Assembly: GCA_902729315.2 (NCBI GenBank)
Contig: LR746265.1
Coordinates: 1,344,892 to 1,408,891 of the forward strand
Direction of reading: 5' to 3'
Length of the DNA: 64,000 nucleotides
Source of the DNA: Spirodela intermedia
Taxonomy: Eukaryota; Streptophyta; Magnoliopsida; Alismatales; Araceae
A model generated the notes under the pieces. It saw only the letters and a list, made by a program, of their open reading frames with translations, was not told where the DNA came from and did not search any database. Each line of letters begins with the position of its first letter. The first letter of the stretch is position 1. The translations under genes and the position numbers were made by a program. Positions 11,272 through 22,730 of the stretch are shown one piece after another.

Positions 11272-11374
11272 GTGGGGCAGCACATCGCCACGCTGATCCC
11301 AGTCGAGCTGATAGTAGGAGTCTGGAAAAGGCTCCTCCCTCTCCCTCTCTCCCTCTCCCTCTCTCCCTCTCCCC

Positions 11375-11454
<80 letters not shown>

Positions 11455-12987
11455 AGAGAGAGAGAGAGAGAGAGAGGGAGAGGCTAATGGTGGGAGGGGA
11501 GAGATTCATCGTGCGGCTACTCGTTTCCTTTCAGATTGTACGAGGCAGGAGGGCCTTCCGACCCACACAAGATAATTCCAAGGACGGCAACACGTCGATC
11601 TTCATGGGCTTTCTTCCGCTTCCATCAAAACAAATCGCCGGGCCTGCTCCATCTTCCACTTTACAGCACACGCACCGACGCGCCTAGACGATGACAACAG
11701 AGGTCAAAAGCAGGGCCGGTGGTCCGTCGTCGTCTTCGATCTTGCCGCACTGCGCGTGGCGCTCGGTTTTCCATCTACAGGTTCTCCTGTGGATTCCAGC
11801 TCATCCGATCAGGCACTGGCGATCTCCTCGACGGTGGCGTCATACAGCGGACTTGCCATAAATACGCCTCCCCTACCGGGAAGACTCGTGGCTCAGTCTC
11901 GCTCTCGGGTTGTGGATGTTGCCGTCGCAGGACCACCACAACGGCGGAACCATGGCAGCTCACGTATATGGCGGCGGCCCCGCGTCGGGGCACGGACAAG
12001 GATTCACGGAGGCCAAGAGGAAGGGTTTTTTCCATCACTGGGGAAAGCATTCATACGATGAATATGAAGATTAAACCAACCATCCACTGAATAAAATCAG
12101 ATAAAACAAGGTGGCGTTTTCTGAAGTCGGTGAGAAGACGACCATAAAAATGGAACTTCCCGGAGACTCTGATCGTCCGCGCAGAAGAGTATAGAAGATT
12201 TGCCGGTATAATCTACCAAAAGAACCACCTTTTCCGGCTTGGCATGCTTGGAACTTCCGGAGACTCTTCCTTCTTCCTGTTGGTAAGCCCTCGGTTTAAC
12301 GATTCCAATCTTTTCCTGCAGGGAGAGACGGCTTCTGTTTAGAGATCTCCATCCCTTGAGAATGAATGAAAAGGAACAAAAGGAAATATAACGAAATTTT
12401 CACCAGGTTGATCATATAAGTTCTGGAATGTGACCAAGAAAATCTGCTTCCCTTTCGTCAGAGAAACTCATCTCCAAATCAGAAGATAGCTTTAATCATT
12501 CAAATATTTCGCAATAGAGTATCACATGAACTCCCCCTTTAATATAGTAGCGTTTTATTCTTTTAACAAACTACCCACTAGATTTCGATGAGATTAATTA
12601 TCTCAGTGGTGCTCATACTCTCAATATAATAAATTTTGTTCCTGGATGATTCCAACCAATAAATTGTACTGATATATGCCAACTAGGCCCTAGGGGAAGG
12701 AACAGCATAGCTGGTTCAGGTTTTCCTAGCCTTCCACAACAAAATCAAACCCATAACGAAAAGGCCCATCCGACATACAAAACCAGAGGTCCTTCTTGTT
12801 GATTGCGCCTCCTTCGTGGCAGTCCTCTCTCTCTCTCTCTCTCTCTAGATGCATGCAGATTAATCCAGGCAGGACCCAACCCAGAATCACGTGTTTCATG
12901 GGGTGGGTTCAGCCAAGAGCCCATTTTCCGAACCTTTTTCTAGATCATTTTGCAATATTAACAACTAAGCAAACGACTGCCAATATG
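11091..12987. other. Intergenic region with GA/CT tracts
   Basis: No supported gene. It holds (GA)n at 11233-11267 and a long CT/CCCT tract with an inverted AG arm at 11337-11480. A GC-rich stretch at 11690-12060 has short open frames in several directions without recognisable protein features. AT-rich DNA follows up to the end of the CHCH gene, with a short CT tract at 12824-12847. Confidence 0.5.
11337..11480. repeat. CT/CCCT tract with inverted AG arm
   Basis: Polypyrimidine CCCTCT/CT repeats of about 115 bases are followed by CGCTAG and then about 25 bases of AG repeat. The CT and AG parts can pair into a long hairpin. Confidence 0.9.
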
Positions 12988-13850
12988 TCATGTATAATTC
13001 AAATAATATAGAAAATAAAAGATACGGGCAGAATTGAAGTACTTGGTGTCCTCGAGGCGTCCATGCAAGCTCCACCTCTGGCGAAATCCTTCCATTCCCT
13101 GGACGCCACTGGCGAGAATCATCCTCCTTCATAACCAAAAAATAAAGGAAATTTTAACTACAGACGCTTAAATCTCCAATTCATACGGATCCAGAGTTCA
13201 TATAAGAGACCCAGAAGAGGGAAAAATAATTAACCACATTTTTCCTGCATGATATCAAGTTTTTCAGCAAATATCTTTAATGATGTTTATGGCAGCATAT
13301 GTCGGTCCAGAACCGATTAAGGTTAGAACCTCTCGAGCGACGTCACTTCTGCCTGAAGTTGAGAAGCCCTTTCCTTCGCTTCCTCCAGGGGCATTGATAA
13401 TCCTAGTTTGTGCTCACTTTCTTGAAGTCTTTGCCTCAATAACTTGTCCTAAGAACGCATTCCAAGGAAAACCATTCGATCAAATAAAATTATTTTAAAA
13501 AAAATATGGCCGATAAAATAAGACCAATTAGAGAAGGCCCCACATTCTGGGGGGCCCAAAATGATACCCTATTTTCAGCGCACTGGCGATACAACACGAT
13601 CTCATCTTGGCAAAAGGGTTCGATGTCGTTGATCTGCAAACCTGGACCATTGAGATTGATCAGACCCAGACGCCAAAGCCCCCCATCTGGAAGGATTTTG
13701 AGGCATCTGGCACTCACAGAGGAAGAGGTTTCTCAATACCCCGTCGCACAAATCAACACCTTGAAGGACATGAGATGCGATCTCGGTTGGTATGAGAGGC
13801 GACGGTGGGCCCAGCATGAGATCATCGCCCACAAGAATAGTTTCCTCCAT
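12988..13850 (-). CDS. Twin-CX9C (CHCH-type) small protein, 154 aa
   Basis: The reconstructed exons are 13718-13850, 13568-13641, 13330-13448 and 12988-13126; phases fit and all introns are GT/AG. The protein begins MEETILVGDD. It then carries two CX9C pairs, C-DGVLRNLFL-C and C-QDEIVLYRQ-C, and the first intron splits the second Cys codon of the first pair. A charged helical region with heptad-like L/E/R/Q spacing follows (RQRLQ, LEEAKERASQLQ), then a conserved-looking GMEGFRQRWSLHGRL. Twin CX9C proteins are typically imported into the mitochondrial intermembrane space by the MIA40/ERV1 disulfide relay, often for respiratory-chain assembly. Applying this here is inference. The last ~16 residues after LEDTK may be intron read-through, so the C-terminus is uncertain. 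Confidence 0.7.
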
Positions 13851-15470
13851 TGTTGGTTGCGAATCAACTGAAATTCACCAGGTCAGCCGAGAGAAGAAGA
13901 AAAACTATTAGCATCAACTCCAAAACTGATATAATCAAGTGACCTAAATGTCCAAATGTAAAATATTTCAGGCAATCACATGACATACTGTCAAGACTAT
14001 AGTAGAATCACTTTCCAGAAATCAAGTAGGTATCGTCAAAAAATTGAATTTCAGGAAGGATAGTTAAAAAAAAAAAGTGATAATTTCTTCATAGCTTTTG
14101 AAATGAGATTTGAATTAACCAGTGCTTGGGCAAAGATAAAGCGATATGAGGATAAATTTAATAAATTTAATTTCATAGCTTTTGTCACAATTTTTCTCCG
14201 GTGATCCATTCCCCCGGGATGTTCTTGAGTGGCAAAGCCTTCATTTCTCCACCAATTTCACCAAATATGAGCATGTCAATGTATTCAATATTAAAAATTT
14301 CAAGCTATGTCGTGAACTTCCTTACACATTAATACATTTGTCTATACGTATATGTATACATAGACACGCAGAGAAGATATGAATAAAAAAAGCAAATGTT
14401 CTGATATATTCGGCTACCATCCAAACAAGGTAATAGTTCAGGCATGTATCAGTCATATACATAAAAACGCAAATGAAAAGCTTAGAAATCAGATCATACC
14501 ATCCATGATTGCTGATCGAAGCTTCTCAATCCAAAGCTTTCCGTATATTTATTCTTCAAATCTTGGGGAATTATGAGACCGCTACCCGCTATTTCTAGTG
14601 GTTCACAACAGAAACTAATTAGAGATTCAAGCATATCATCATCACGAAAACTGCAGTCATTCATCATGGGAATCCATGAGATAATTGCCCAAATCACGTT
14701 CGACAGCTGATTCTTGGCAGCAGTCTGCTTTAGCTCTGCTGCTCCAGCAATTGAACGATGGGGCTACGTAATCAGAAGAATTCGGACATGATTTCGGATC
14801 TAAGGCTCAGTTGAAGTGGTTCATGGACGGTATCAGTCTAGGTGACTGTCTCGCAATTTTCAAGCAGATTTTGACGAGAACGTAAAGAGCATCTACAGTG
14901 CAATGGCTACCTTCCTCTCCCTCCCCACACCTTTCGAATGAAATATCTTGTTCGACGGGGAGAATCGTATTCATGACTATTAAAAAATTCAAAGCTTGCT
15001 TGATCTTTTCAGACACGGGCAACAGCTACCACATGGACACGAGTCTCAGACGCAACAAATACCTACAACGGTAGATAGATAAGAATTGGGTACGCACGGC
15101 TCAGCTCGGTTTCGCTCGATGGCGCCTCGAACACGGGGGCTTAACTTCGATATTTCGAGTCGGATTTGTCGATGTTAGAATCTAAAGAGATGTTACCAGA
15201 ATTAATCTGCGGAAGAAGACGCGAAAGGGGCATTCTATACTTACTTCGTGGTTGAGCACATTCATCGAACAGCTGGTAGGCGCCATGAACAGCGAGAGAG
15301 ACGGCGCGGGAGAGAAGACGAGGACAGGCCACCGGCTTGCGGCTCTCTCTCGCTCCCCTAGTTGGCCAGTGAGAAAGGCTGGAACCGGCTCGGCGACTGC
15401 TCCTGTATCTCTCTTAGTGTGCGTGTATGGAGAGAGAGAGAGAGAATAGGAAAGGGTAAACTGGAACTCT
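13851..15470 (-). other. Possible 5' leader exons and introns of the CHCH gene
   Basis: Upstream of the CHCH start codon the minus strand has a perfect donor (GTAAGT) near 15290 after a short reading frame starting MAPTSC. Further open stretches lie at about 14870-15040 and 14505-14740. A CT tract at 15431-15445 fits a transcription start region. I could not connect these pieces to the CHCH frame or recognise them. They may be 5'UTR exons, a second small gene, or chance frames. Confidence 0.3.
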
Positions 15471-15927
15471 GCGCACCGTCTTACTAAACGGCAGCCGGCG
15501 GGGGAACCGTGGCGGATCGAAAGGAAAGGAGAGGGGATTCGGAGGGGCCTCCCTGCTTTGTACTACAACTCGGGGTCAACGCGACGCCGACCAAGGCTAC
15601 GACTTGAGACGCTTGAGTCAGAGACTTCCTGCACTCCCGACATCAACACCAGATGCTCAATGGTTCGCTCGAACCCAACGAATCTTATTTTTCCCGGTTT
15701 GGGGCACATTTACGTCTTCTGAGTAAAGTCTTCACTTAAATAAAGATTAAACAAAGGCAAAGATTACAAGGACGTTCAGAGACAGAGACAGAGACAGAGA
15801 AGAAGGGGTAAAGAGAGAGAGAGAAGAAGAAGAAGAGGGTGGGCTCTGGGAAAGAACACATCGCGGGGTCCGACCATATCAGTTGGATGTATTGACCAAG
15901 ATTTTCAAGAAACTACTGGACCACTCA

Positions 15928-18900
15928 CTACTCCTTGGAAGTAATAACCAGTAGACCGAGAGCCCCAATGAGTATGTACTGCAAATAAATACGCAAAACA
16001 GAGTAAATACACATTCCTCAGTGCACAAATCCTTCACAGGAGACGATTACCAGGGTTCCCATGGCGTACTGACCTTGATAAATGGTTTCTCCGTCATTAT
16101 GATGGTGACCCATCCAACATACGGCAGGAACCTGCAGAAAGATGTCTCCAGTGCATTCAGGGATGAATATTAATACAAGTAATCATAGTAATAATAATAA
16201 TAATAATAATCAATGCTCACCCTACGGCTCTCCCCATTATATGATGCTGCTGAAGCCAGAGCTGCCCATGAGCGTATAGAAGCCTGTCATCCCCAAAGTT
16301 GTTGTCTCCTGTAATTTTTCACCAAAAAAGAAAAGAAAAGAAAAAAGATTATCTTCACTACTGCAGAACAGGAGGCATGTGTTTTTTTTATGTAGCCTCA
16401 TTCATATATATTTGGTCAACGTTCAAAAGAATAATTCATCGATGGCACCCATTTACGGTTTTCCAATAAATAAATAAAGGGAAATAAAGGGTAATAATTC
16501 CAGAGGTGCACTACCCTTTGTAAGAACATCGACCTCCTTTGTGTCTTTACGCTCATGAACCTGCGTCACCCATTAAGATCACAGCAGGGTAAGCTTTTCA
16601 ACCTCTTATAAATATATATTTATGACAACTACACTAGAGACATCATTTTGGAGAAACAAAACAGGGAATAAGGATATAAATGGCTTTCCAAGGCTTGCAG
16701 AGACTCTGAGCGCTCATGGTTTATGAGGTGAAATAAATGATGGCTCATTCATATTAAGTTAGTATGCAATTGAATAAACCATTTTAAAATTCAAAGAAAT
16801 AATAAAATAATCGGTCCGCAGTAGAGAAAAATCTGTGCAAGCTTTTTCCAGAACCATTTAACTCAAAAGATCAAATGGTTCTCAAAAAAAAAAAAAAAAA
16901 AAACTGAATTGAACACATCCTATTACAATTCTAATTCACTTCCGGTAATGGCTTTGCCTTTTATTCATCGAGAAGGAACAGGACAAGGTTTTAAAAATAA
17001 ATAAATAAATAAATAAATAAACTTTTTTCTCATTAGTCAAATGGGAAGCCATTTCATGTCTACCCAAAAGGTCATAGTCACACAACTGCAGTATAATGGA
17101 TTCCACCGAATAAGCCAGATAAACAACTGAAAATAAATACAAGGGGAACAAAATGGAGAGATGGAGTGATTAAGGGGGTTTGAGGCGGACTAAAAGCCTA
17201 GAAATACTTCCATTGGAGAAAGAGAAAAGCGAGGTTAACAGATTACCTTAATCACTCGGTGAACTATCGGAATTTCGCGTCCCTGAGGCCAAAAAACAGA
17301 AGAAAAGATCAAACAAATGCCATCATTATGAATCGCTATTTTTTATCAGTTATGAATGGGGGCCTTCAGCTTTAGCATTTAAACCAATTAAATCTCATTA
17401 TGAGCATGACACAATCTCTTCATCAGTTGATCAGACAAAGGGGTGAAAGAAATACTTCTGAGAAATATGCAAAGGCCTGACTAAGGCTACGTCCCACTGA
17501 ACCTGAGTAAGAACAAAGATCTCTACCTAAAAGACTGCAGTTCATGCATACAAAATCAAACCTGAAGAATAATAAATGGGATTATTATAAGAGCATATCA
17601 TGTATAAAACAAAACGAGCAATACTTTGACTTTGTATCCATGAACTGCAGATCGCAATAGCCTGTGCACGATATGCACAACAATAGATGTGGTACGAGAG
17701 TCGAGGATCAATCTCAGAAAATCTCAGGAACTTACTCGCCTGAGGTTCCTGCCAACTTATGTCACCTAATTCCCTAAACAAGCTGCATGGTCCAGTCGCT
17801 AGTGACACTCCCACAACCCATCCCCAATAAAGATGAGGAAGAGCAGCGTCTATCAACATGGATCAGGATATTTGAGACGTGGACATTAGATACAGGATAG
17901 TTTCAAGCATCAATTTTAAAAAACCATTAAAGTTAGTTTAAAAAAAGATCAGAGATTCCTTTAGAAGCAAGCCCAAAGCATCTCATCGTAATGAGAAAAC
18001 CATCCTTTGTCAGTCCCATCCAATCCAAACTATATATTCTGCAACCCCTAATAAACCGAAATTACAAAAAAACATATGCAGATCACTTTAGCCTCTAAGA
18101 GCCTCAAGTGAGCCTTGAACCCTGTCCAACTGAATGAGGCTGTTAAAATTCTGGCCATGTTTCAACCATCGATTAATCATGAAAGAGAAAAGAAAATATG
18201 ATTGTTTGGAAAGTTACTTGAGGTTTCTTTTGAAAGGCAAAAGAAGTCCATAAAAAGCTTCAACAGGAAAATAAAACTCCTTCAGAGCAGCACAAAAGGA
18301 AAAGATCAGGCTGCAGTGCAGGAAGTTAAATTGAAAAGACTAGAATATGCAGGATAGGGGCTAGATCAAAATCAACAGGAATACACAGACTTTATGAGGC
18401 AATATAAGAATATTAAAAAATCAGAGAACGTTAGAGAAATTTAAGTTGAAGTTGGCCGATGGCATGGTGTCTGTTAGATGCCATCAGAGATGCATAATCA
18501 ACGAATTAAAAAGTTTGATCAAACTTGTGTCAGACCATATTTCCCATCTCTTAAAGAATTTTGCATTAATTGAGAAATGTGACAAGGTGTATGGTTGAGT
18601 GGAACATGAGGATGAGATGAAAGGAACTGTAGTTCCCTTAAGGAAGTGGAAACGTAGATAGTTGTAAATAGCTAGAACACAAAGAGGCTTTACATCCTAC
18701 TAGTGAAACTTCTGAGGTTTGTCGCAAGTACTGGCACTACATCAACAAAGGAAGGTTCTGTAGGTTGCGGCTATTCGATGCTACCTGATTCCGAATAAAA
18801 TTAATTTAAAATGAAGGTTCGGCAGGTCGTGGCTATTCGATGCTACCTGATTCCGAATAAAATTAATTTAAAATTACACTGATGACTTGGAAAAACTACA

Positions 18901-21002
18901 TTCACCATCTACTAGAAAATCATATAAAATGATGATACTTATCACATTGACGACACAATCAATAAAAAGATCAAACCCAAACAATGTTTTTGAACTTAAC
19001 TTATGAAATGATTTACTCATCCAAATAATGCATTATCATTGTTTGGAAAATATAAAGGATTAGCTTTCAAAGAAAAATGCATCATTCACTTGTTTAAAAC
19101 AAGTAAAAAAGAGGTATTACATTCCCTCTTACTCAGTGGCAATGTTAAATGTATAAATAAATTAATGGCACATTTTCGCTCCAATTGAAAGCGAGAAGTT
19201 TGGCATGTATACATACATCAACGAACCCATGACCATGCACTAATCCAATCAAATACACAATTTTGCAGACTCTGATGGGAAGGTAGGATCTAACAACACA
19301 CTTGGGATTCAATCAATGAATCATGATGAAAAAATAAGACATAATACTAAACTAAGATTTAAATATGTCCACTAGATCATAAATTGAGAGCGCAGAGAGC
19401 CTTACATCAACGTTAAACACAACAATTTCACCGGCTCGAATAGGAGCCTTACTCATGTGTAGAAATAAGATGTCTCCCTGAAAGTTTTGTCAAAAGTACA
19501 GCCGGTGTTATTACAAAAGGAAACGAAGTTCAGAATACTATTCAAACTGGAAGATGCATTTAAAACCTTTTGAATTTAACAAATTAAATTCAATTAAATA
19601 GAAAAAAGTTATCAACTCGAAAAAAAGCTTCGTTTCCTGATTAAACGGAACAAACACCAATATCCTTGCCGAGGTATTAATCATTGCTCACCCTCTTGAA
19701 GCCAGGCTCCATACTCCCAGACAAAACAACCACAACAGGAGATTCACTGCCAGTGACACACATCAAACCTTTCCATATGATCAAGGCGGATGTGACAATC
19801 ATGCCTGAAATAACAACAAGATAAATATTATTTCATTGACATAAGTGCATCGATACGTGGACAACTCAAAACATTCTACAACCAAACTTATTCTGCCAAA
19901 CCCAGAAAAAAAGAGCTCCCAAAGTGTGAAGTTAAACACGCCTAAAGGTGCTAGCAGAAGTACAGATGTGGGGGGGGGTTGAGAGAGAAAAACTATTAGT
20001 CATCATATTTAAGCAGTTTCTTCAGGAGACCACCGTAATCTCCTTGATTCTGCCATTGTTTCCACTATTTAGCATCGAGGAGGAAAGTTGGCACAGAAAA
20101 TACCCGGTGATGAATTTGATGTTGTTGAAGCATGTAATCACTCTATGGTTTCGCAAGAAGAAAAGAAAACTTGTAGAAAGAAAGAGCTTGAGGACCATTT
20201 TAGAGTATAGTTAACATCAGTTTTAGAGAGATAGAGAGAGATAAACAATAAATAGAAATTCGAGTAAGTTATTTAGAGATGTGGCGGTGCAAATGGACTG
20301 AAAGCTTTGGGAGACACGTTCCATAAGTTAAGCTGAAGTAAACTCCAAAGTAGCTTCACAACCTATTTTTATCTTGTAAGAGACCCTGACACTATCTCTA
20401 TCCAAAATAACAACGTGAAGGCAAGCAACAAGGCATGGTCAGCGTGTTCACACGGACAATAGCTCCATGGGAAATATTCTGCACTTTTTTTCTATATCTT
20501 CTCCGCCAAGTTTTTGACACTAACGTCCTTATGATGTCGTAAAAAATCTATTTTAATTCCTTGTAACGAAATAAAAAGAGCATGAAGGGAAACCGACAAC
20601 AAGTATCGCAAGCAGCCACCAATTACGCATATTCTTATGGATAGAGGTTGAAGAAAACATCGATGCAGGATGCATAAAGAATAAGAAAATAAGAAACACT
20701 AAATCCATCGATAACACCCACAAATCTCACTGCAGACTGACATACCGTCCGTCTGCACTTTCAAATTTTCGGGCATACGCAGTATAAAAGAGAAAGAAAA
20801 GAGAGAGATCCTGGCATATCGACAATTAATAATTCAGGAAAATCAGCTGAAGGCTTCCGAAAATCAAAATAAAGAATAAATCTCTAGAACCCGGCAAAAA
20901 CGAAATGGTTGAGGGTTTCGTACCTAGACTAACAACTTGCGTCAGGACATGCCTGATCTGGAGCGATCTTATGGAATCCAGGCTCTCGCTGACCCAACCC
21001 AT
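15928..21002 (-). CDS. SEC11: Signal peptidase complex catalytic subunit SEC11, 180 aa
   Basis: Eight exons: 20924-21002, 19692-19804, 19406-19477, 17247-17282, 16515-16560, 16221-16308, 16074-16131, 15928-15978. The total is 181 codons including the stop, and all phases close. SEC11 is the ER-membrane serine protease subunit that removes signal peptides from proteins entering the secretory pathway. The protein begins [20 protein letters not shown]. It has an N-terminal membrane anchor and the catalytic-Ser box [24 protein letters not shown] carries the second catalytic residue, a His in SEC11-type enzymes. It also contains the region GDDRLLY, then HHIMGRAVG, and a C-terminal hydrophobic segment ending LLVITSKE. 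The length matches plant SEC11. Introns are long, the largest being 17283-19405. A CT-rich 5' leader lies just above the start (21003-21066). Confidence 0.96.
16186..16210. repeat. (AAT)n microsatellite in SEC11 intron
   Basis: AAT trinucleotide tract of about 24 bases between exons 7 and 6. Confidence 0.9.
17000..17021. repeat. (AAAT)n microsatellite in SEC11 intron
   Basis: AAAT tetranucleotide tract between exons 5 and 4 of SEC11. Confidence 0.85.
18751..18874. repeat. 62-bp tandem duplication in SEC11 intron
   Basis: Two adjacent copies, 18751-18812 and 18813-18874. Each starts gaaggttc and ends ttaatttaaaat. They differ only near the start of the unit. Confidence 0.9.
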
Positions 21003-22730
21003 CTTCTTCCTCCCTCTCCTTCTCCCTCCCCCTCCCCCTCTCCCTCTCCCTCTCCCTCCCCCTGCCCCAAAACCTTCAGGTTCCCGCGTCGAACGAGAAG
21101 ACGACCGGGAGAAACAGAACAAGCTTCCCCTTTGATGTCCAGACGGCCAGTTGAGCGGCTCTTTTATGGAAACCCATGTGGTGAAGACGACGACCCCAAG
21201 CTCACGCACCACCTTCTGACCTGCCCAATATGAAGCCGGCCCAATACTGAATACCGGCCCAATAGTGATGGGAGAATGATCGATGGGCAAGGAGTCTTTT
21301 TTCTAAGAAAAATATTGAAAATGTGTAAAAAATCATTTATTAAGTTATTATGACTTTAAAATACGTACGTTAAAATGGTTTTATAATTTTTAATTAATAA
21401 AAAATATTTAAAAACTTAAATGAAGTTTGTCCGGTAATATATTCCGATATAACTTTGACTCGGAAGGCCAGGTTCTGGATTGGGCCAGTTTTTTAGGATT
21501 TTTTTATGATTAATGGGCCGGTCGGCCCGAGAGCTGCGCTTAACGGGCCATCCGCTGCCGGTGACTGCACTCCTAGAAAGCTCGAGATTTGAATGCTGTG
21601 GCCATTTGTGGGCAAGAGGCATTTATGGAAAGTTTTTCTCCGAGGCAGTTAATAAGGAGGGAGAGCAGGGAAGCTCCGTTTCTCACAGAGGGAACGCGGG
21701 GAGGAAGGGGAGGGGAGGGAGAGTGGAAGATGAAGATCGCCGCAGATATGGCGAAATTCGTTGCGGAGGTTTGCGCCCGGGCGGTGGTGCGTCCGGAACA
21801 ACGTTTGGCCTCTGTCGCAACGCTGCTCCAGGTAACATTCATGGATTTGAGCCCCCGCTTCAGTAGGTAGGAAGATGTTATCGGCAGTCATTCTCCTTCA
21901 AGTTATGCTGCCGGGTATAGTAAATCTCGTGCTCTGTCGGATTTCCACGTTTGACGCTGAGCGTTTAACTCTATGCTATTCCACGGTATCGTTCGATGTT
22001 CTTAAGATATCGTGAAGTTGGATTGCACCTCTCGTTTTATTCCATCTCCTGACTCCATCCATTTATCATTGTCATGTTGAACGATTTGGGAACGAGAATG
22101 TTATTCGTAAATTATTCGCAACTATGATTTTCGATATCTGCTGTCGTATTAGATGAAAATTACTTTCCTTCATCTGAAGTTTTCTGATAACGGCATTCGT
22201 GTACCCGATGAAGGCCGGCCAATGTCGGAAAGTTACTTCTAATCCTAAATCATGGATCACCACAGTAACGCCGGAATTATTGGGAAAAAATGAGCAGTTA
22301 CACGAGTCGCAAGCGGGAAAAGTAATTGGGATTCAAGTAGGTTTTGTCAATTCACAGGGTTGGCAAATCAGATTCTCAAGAGAGCCTGGCGTCGGGGGCA
22401 CTTTTGTAAGGCCCAAAGCTGCTTCTAGCTGCAGGTGACGGCCTAGTATGGCTCAAACTCCTTCAGGAAGAACGCATCAACCACACATGGACACCAGAGC
22501 ATCCCTTTTCGTTCATGCTTGTCATTCATTCAATACGGTATGCCGTGTAATTGTGTATTTAGAAACAATAGTCATTCAGAGTTTTCGATCTGACAAATGT
22601 AAAGCAAACGAAAGGAAGTATCATGTTAGTGCCACAGGCCATTCTTCTGATCATCAAACAACACTCCCTTTTCAGAATCACAATGTTTCTAGACTTTGAG
22701 CTGAAGTCCCAAGTAGACCTGAGTAACGGC
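21003..22730. other. Intergenic region between SEC11 and the NAC gene
   Basis: 21003-21066 is a pyrimidine-rich CT/CCCT tract in the SEC11 5' leader. 21300-21480 is AT-rich. On +, 21729-21834 reads MKIAADMAKFVAEVCARAVV and ends in a GT donor-like site, but no following exon could be identified, so no gene is called. The end of the region should contain the NAC 3'UTR. Confidence 0.5.
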
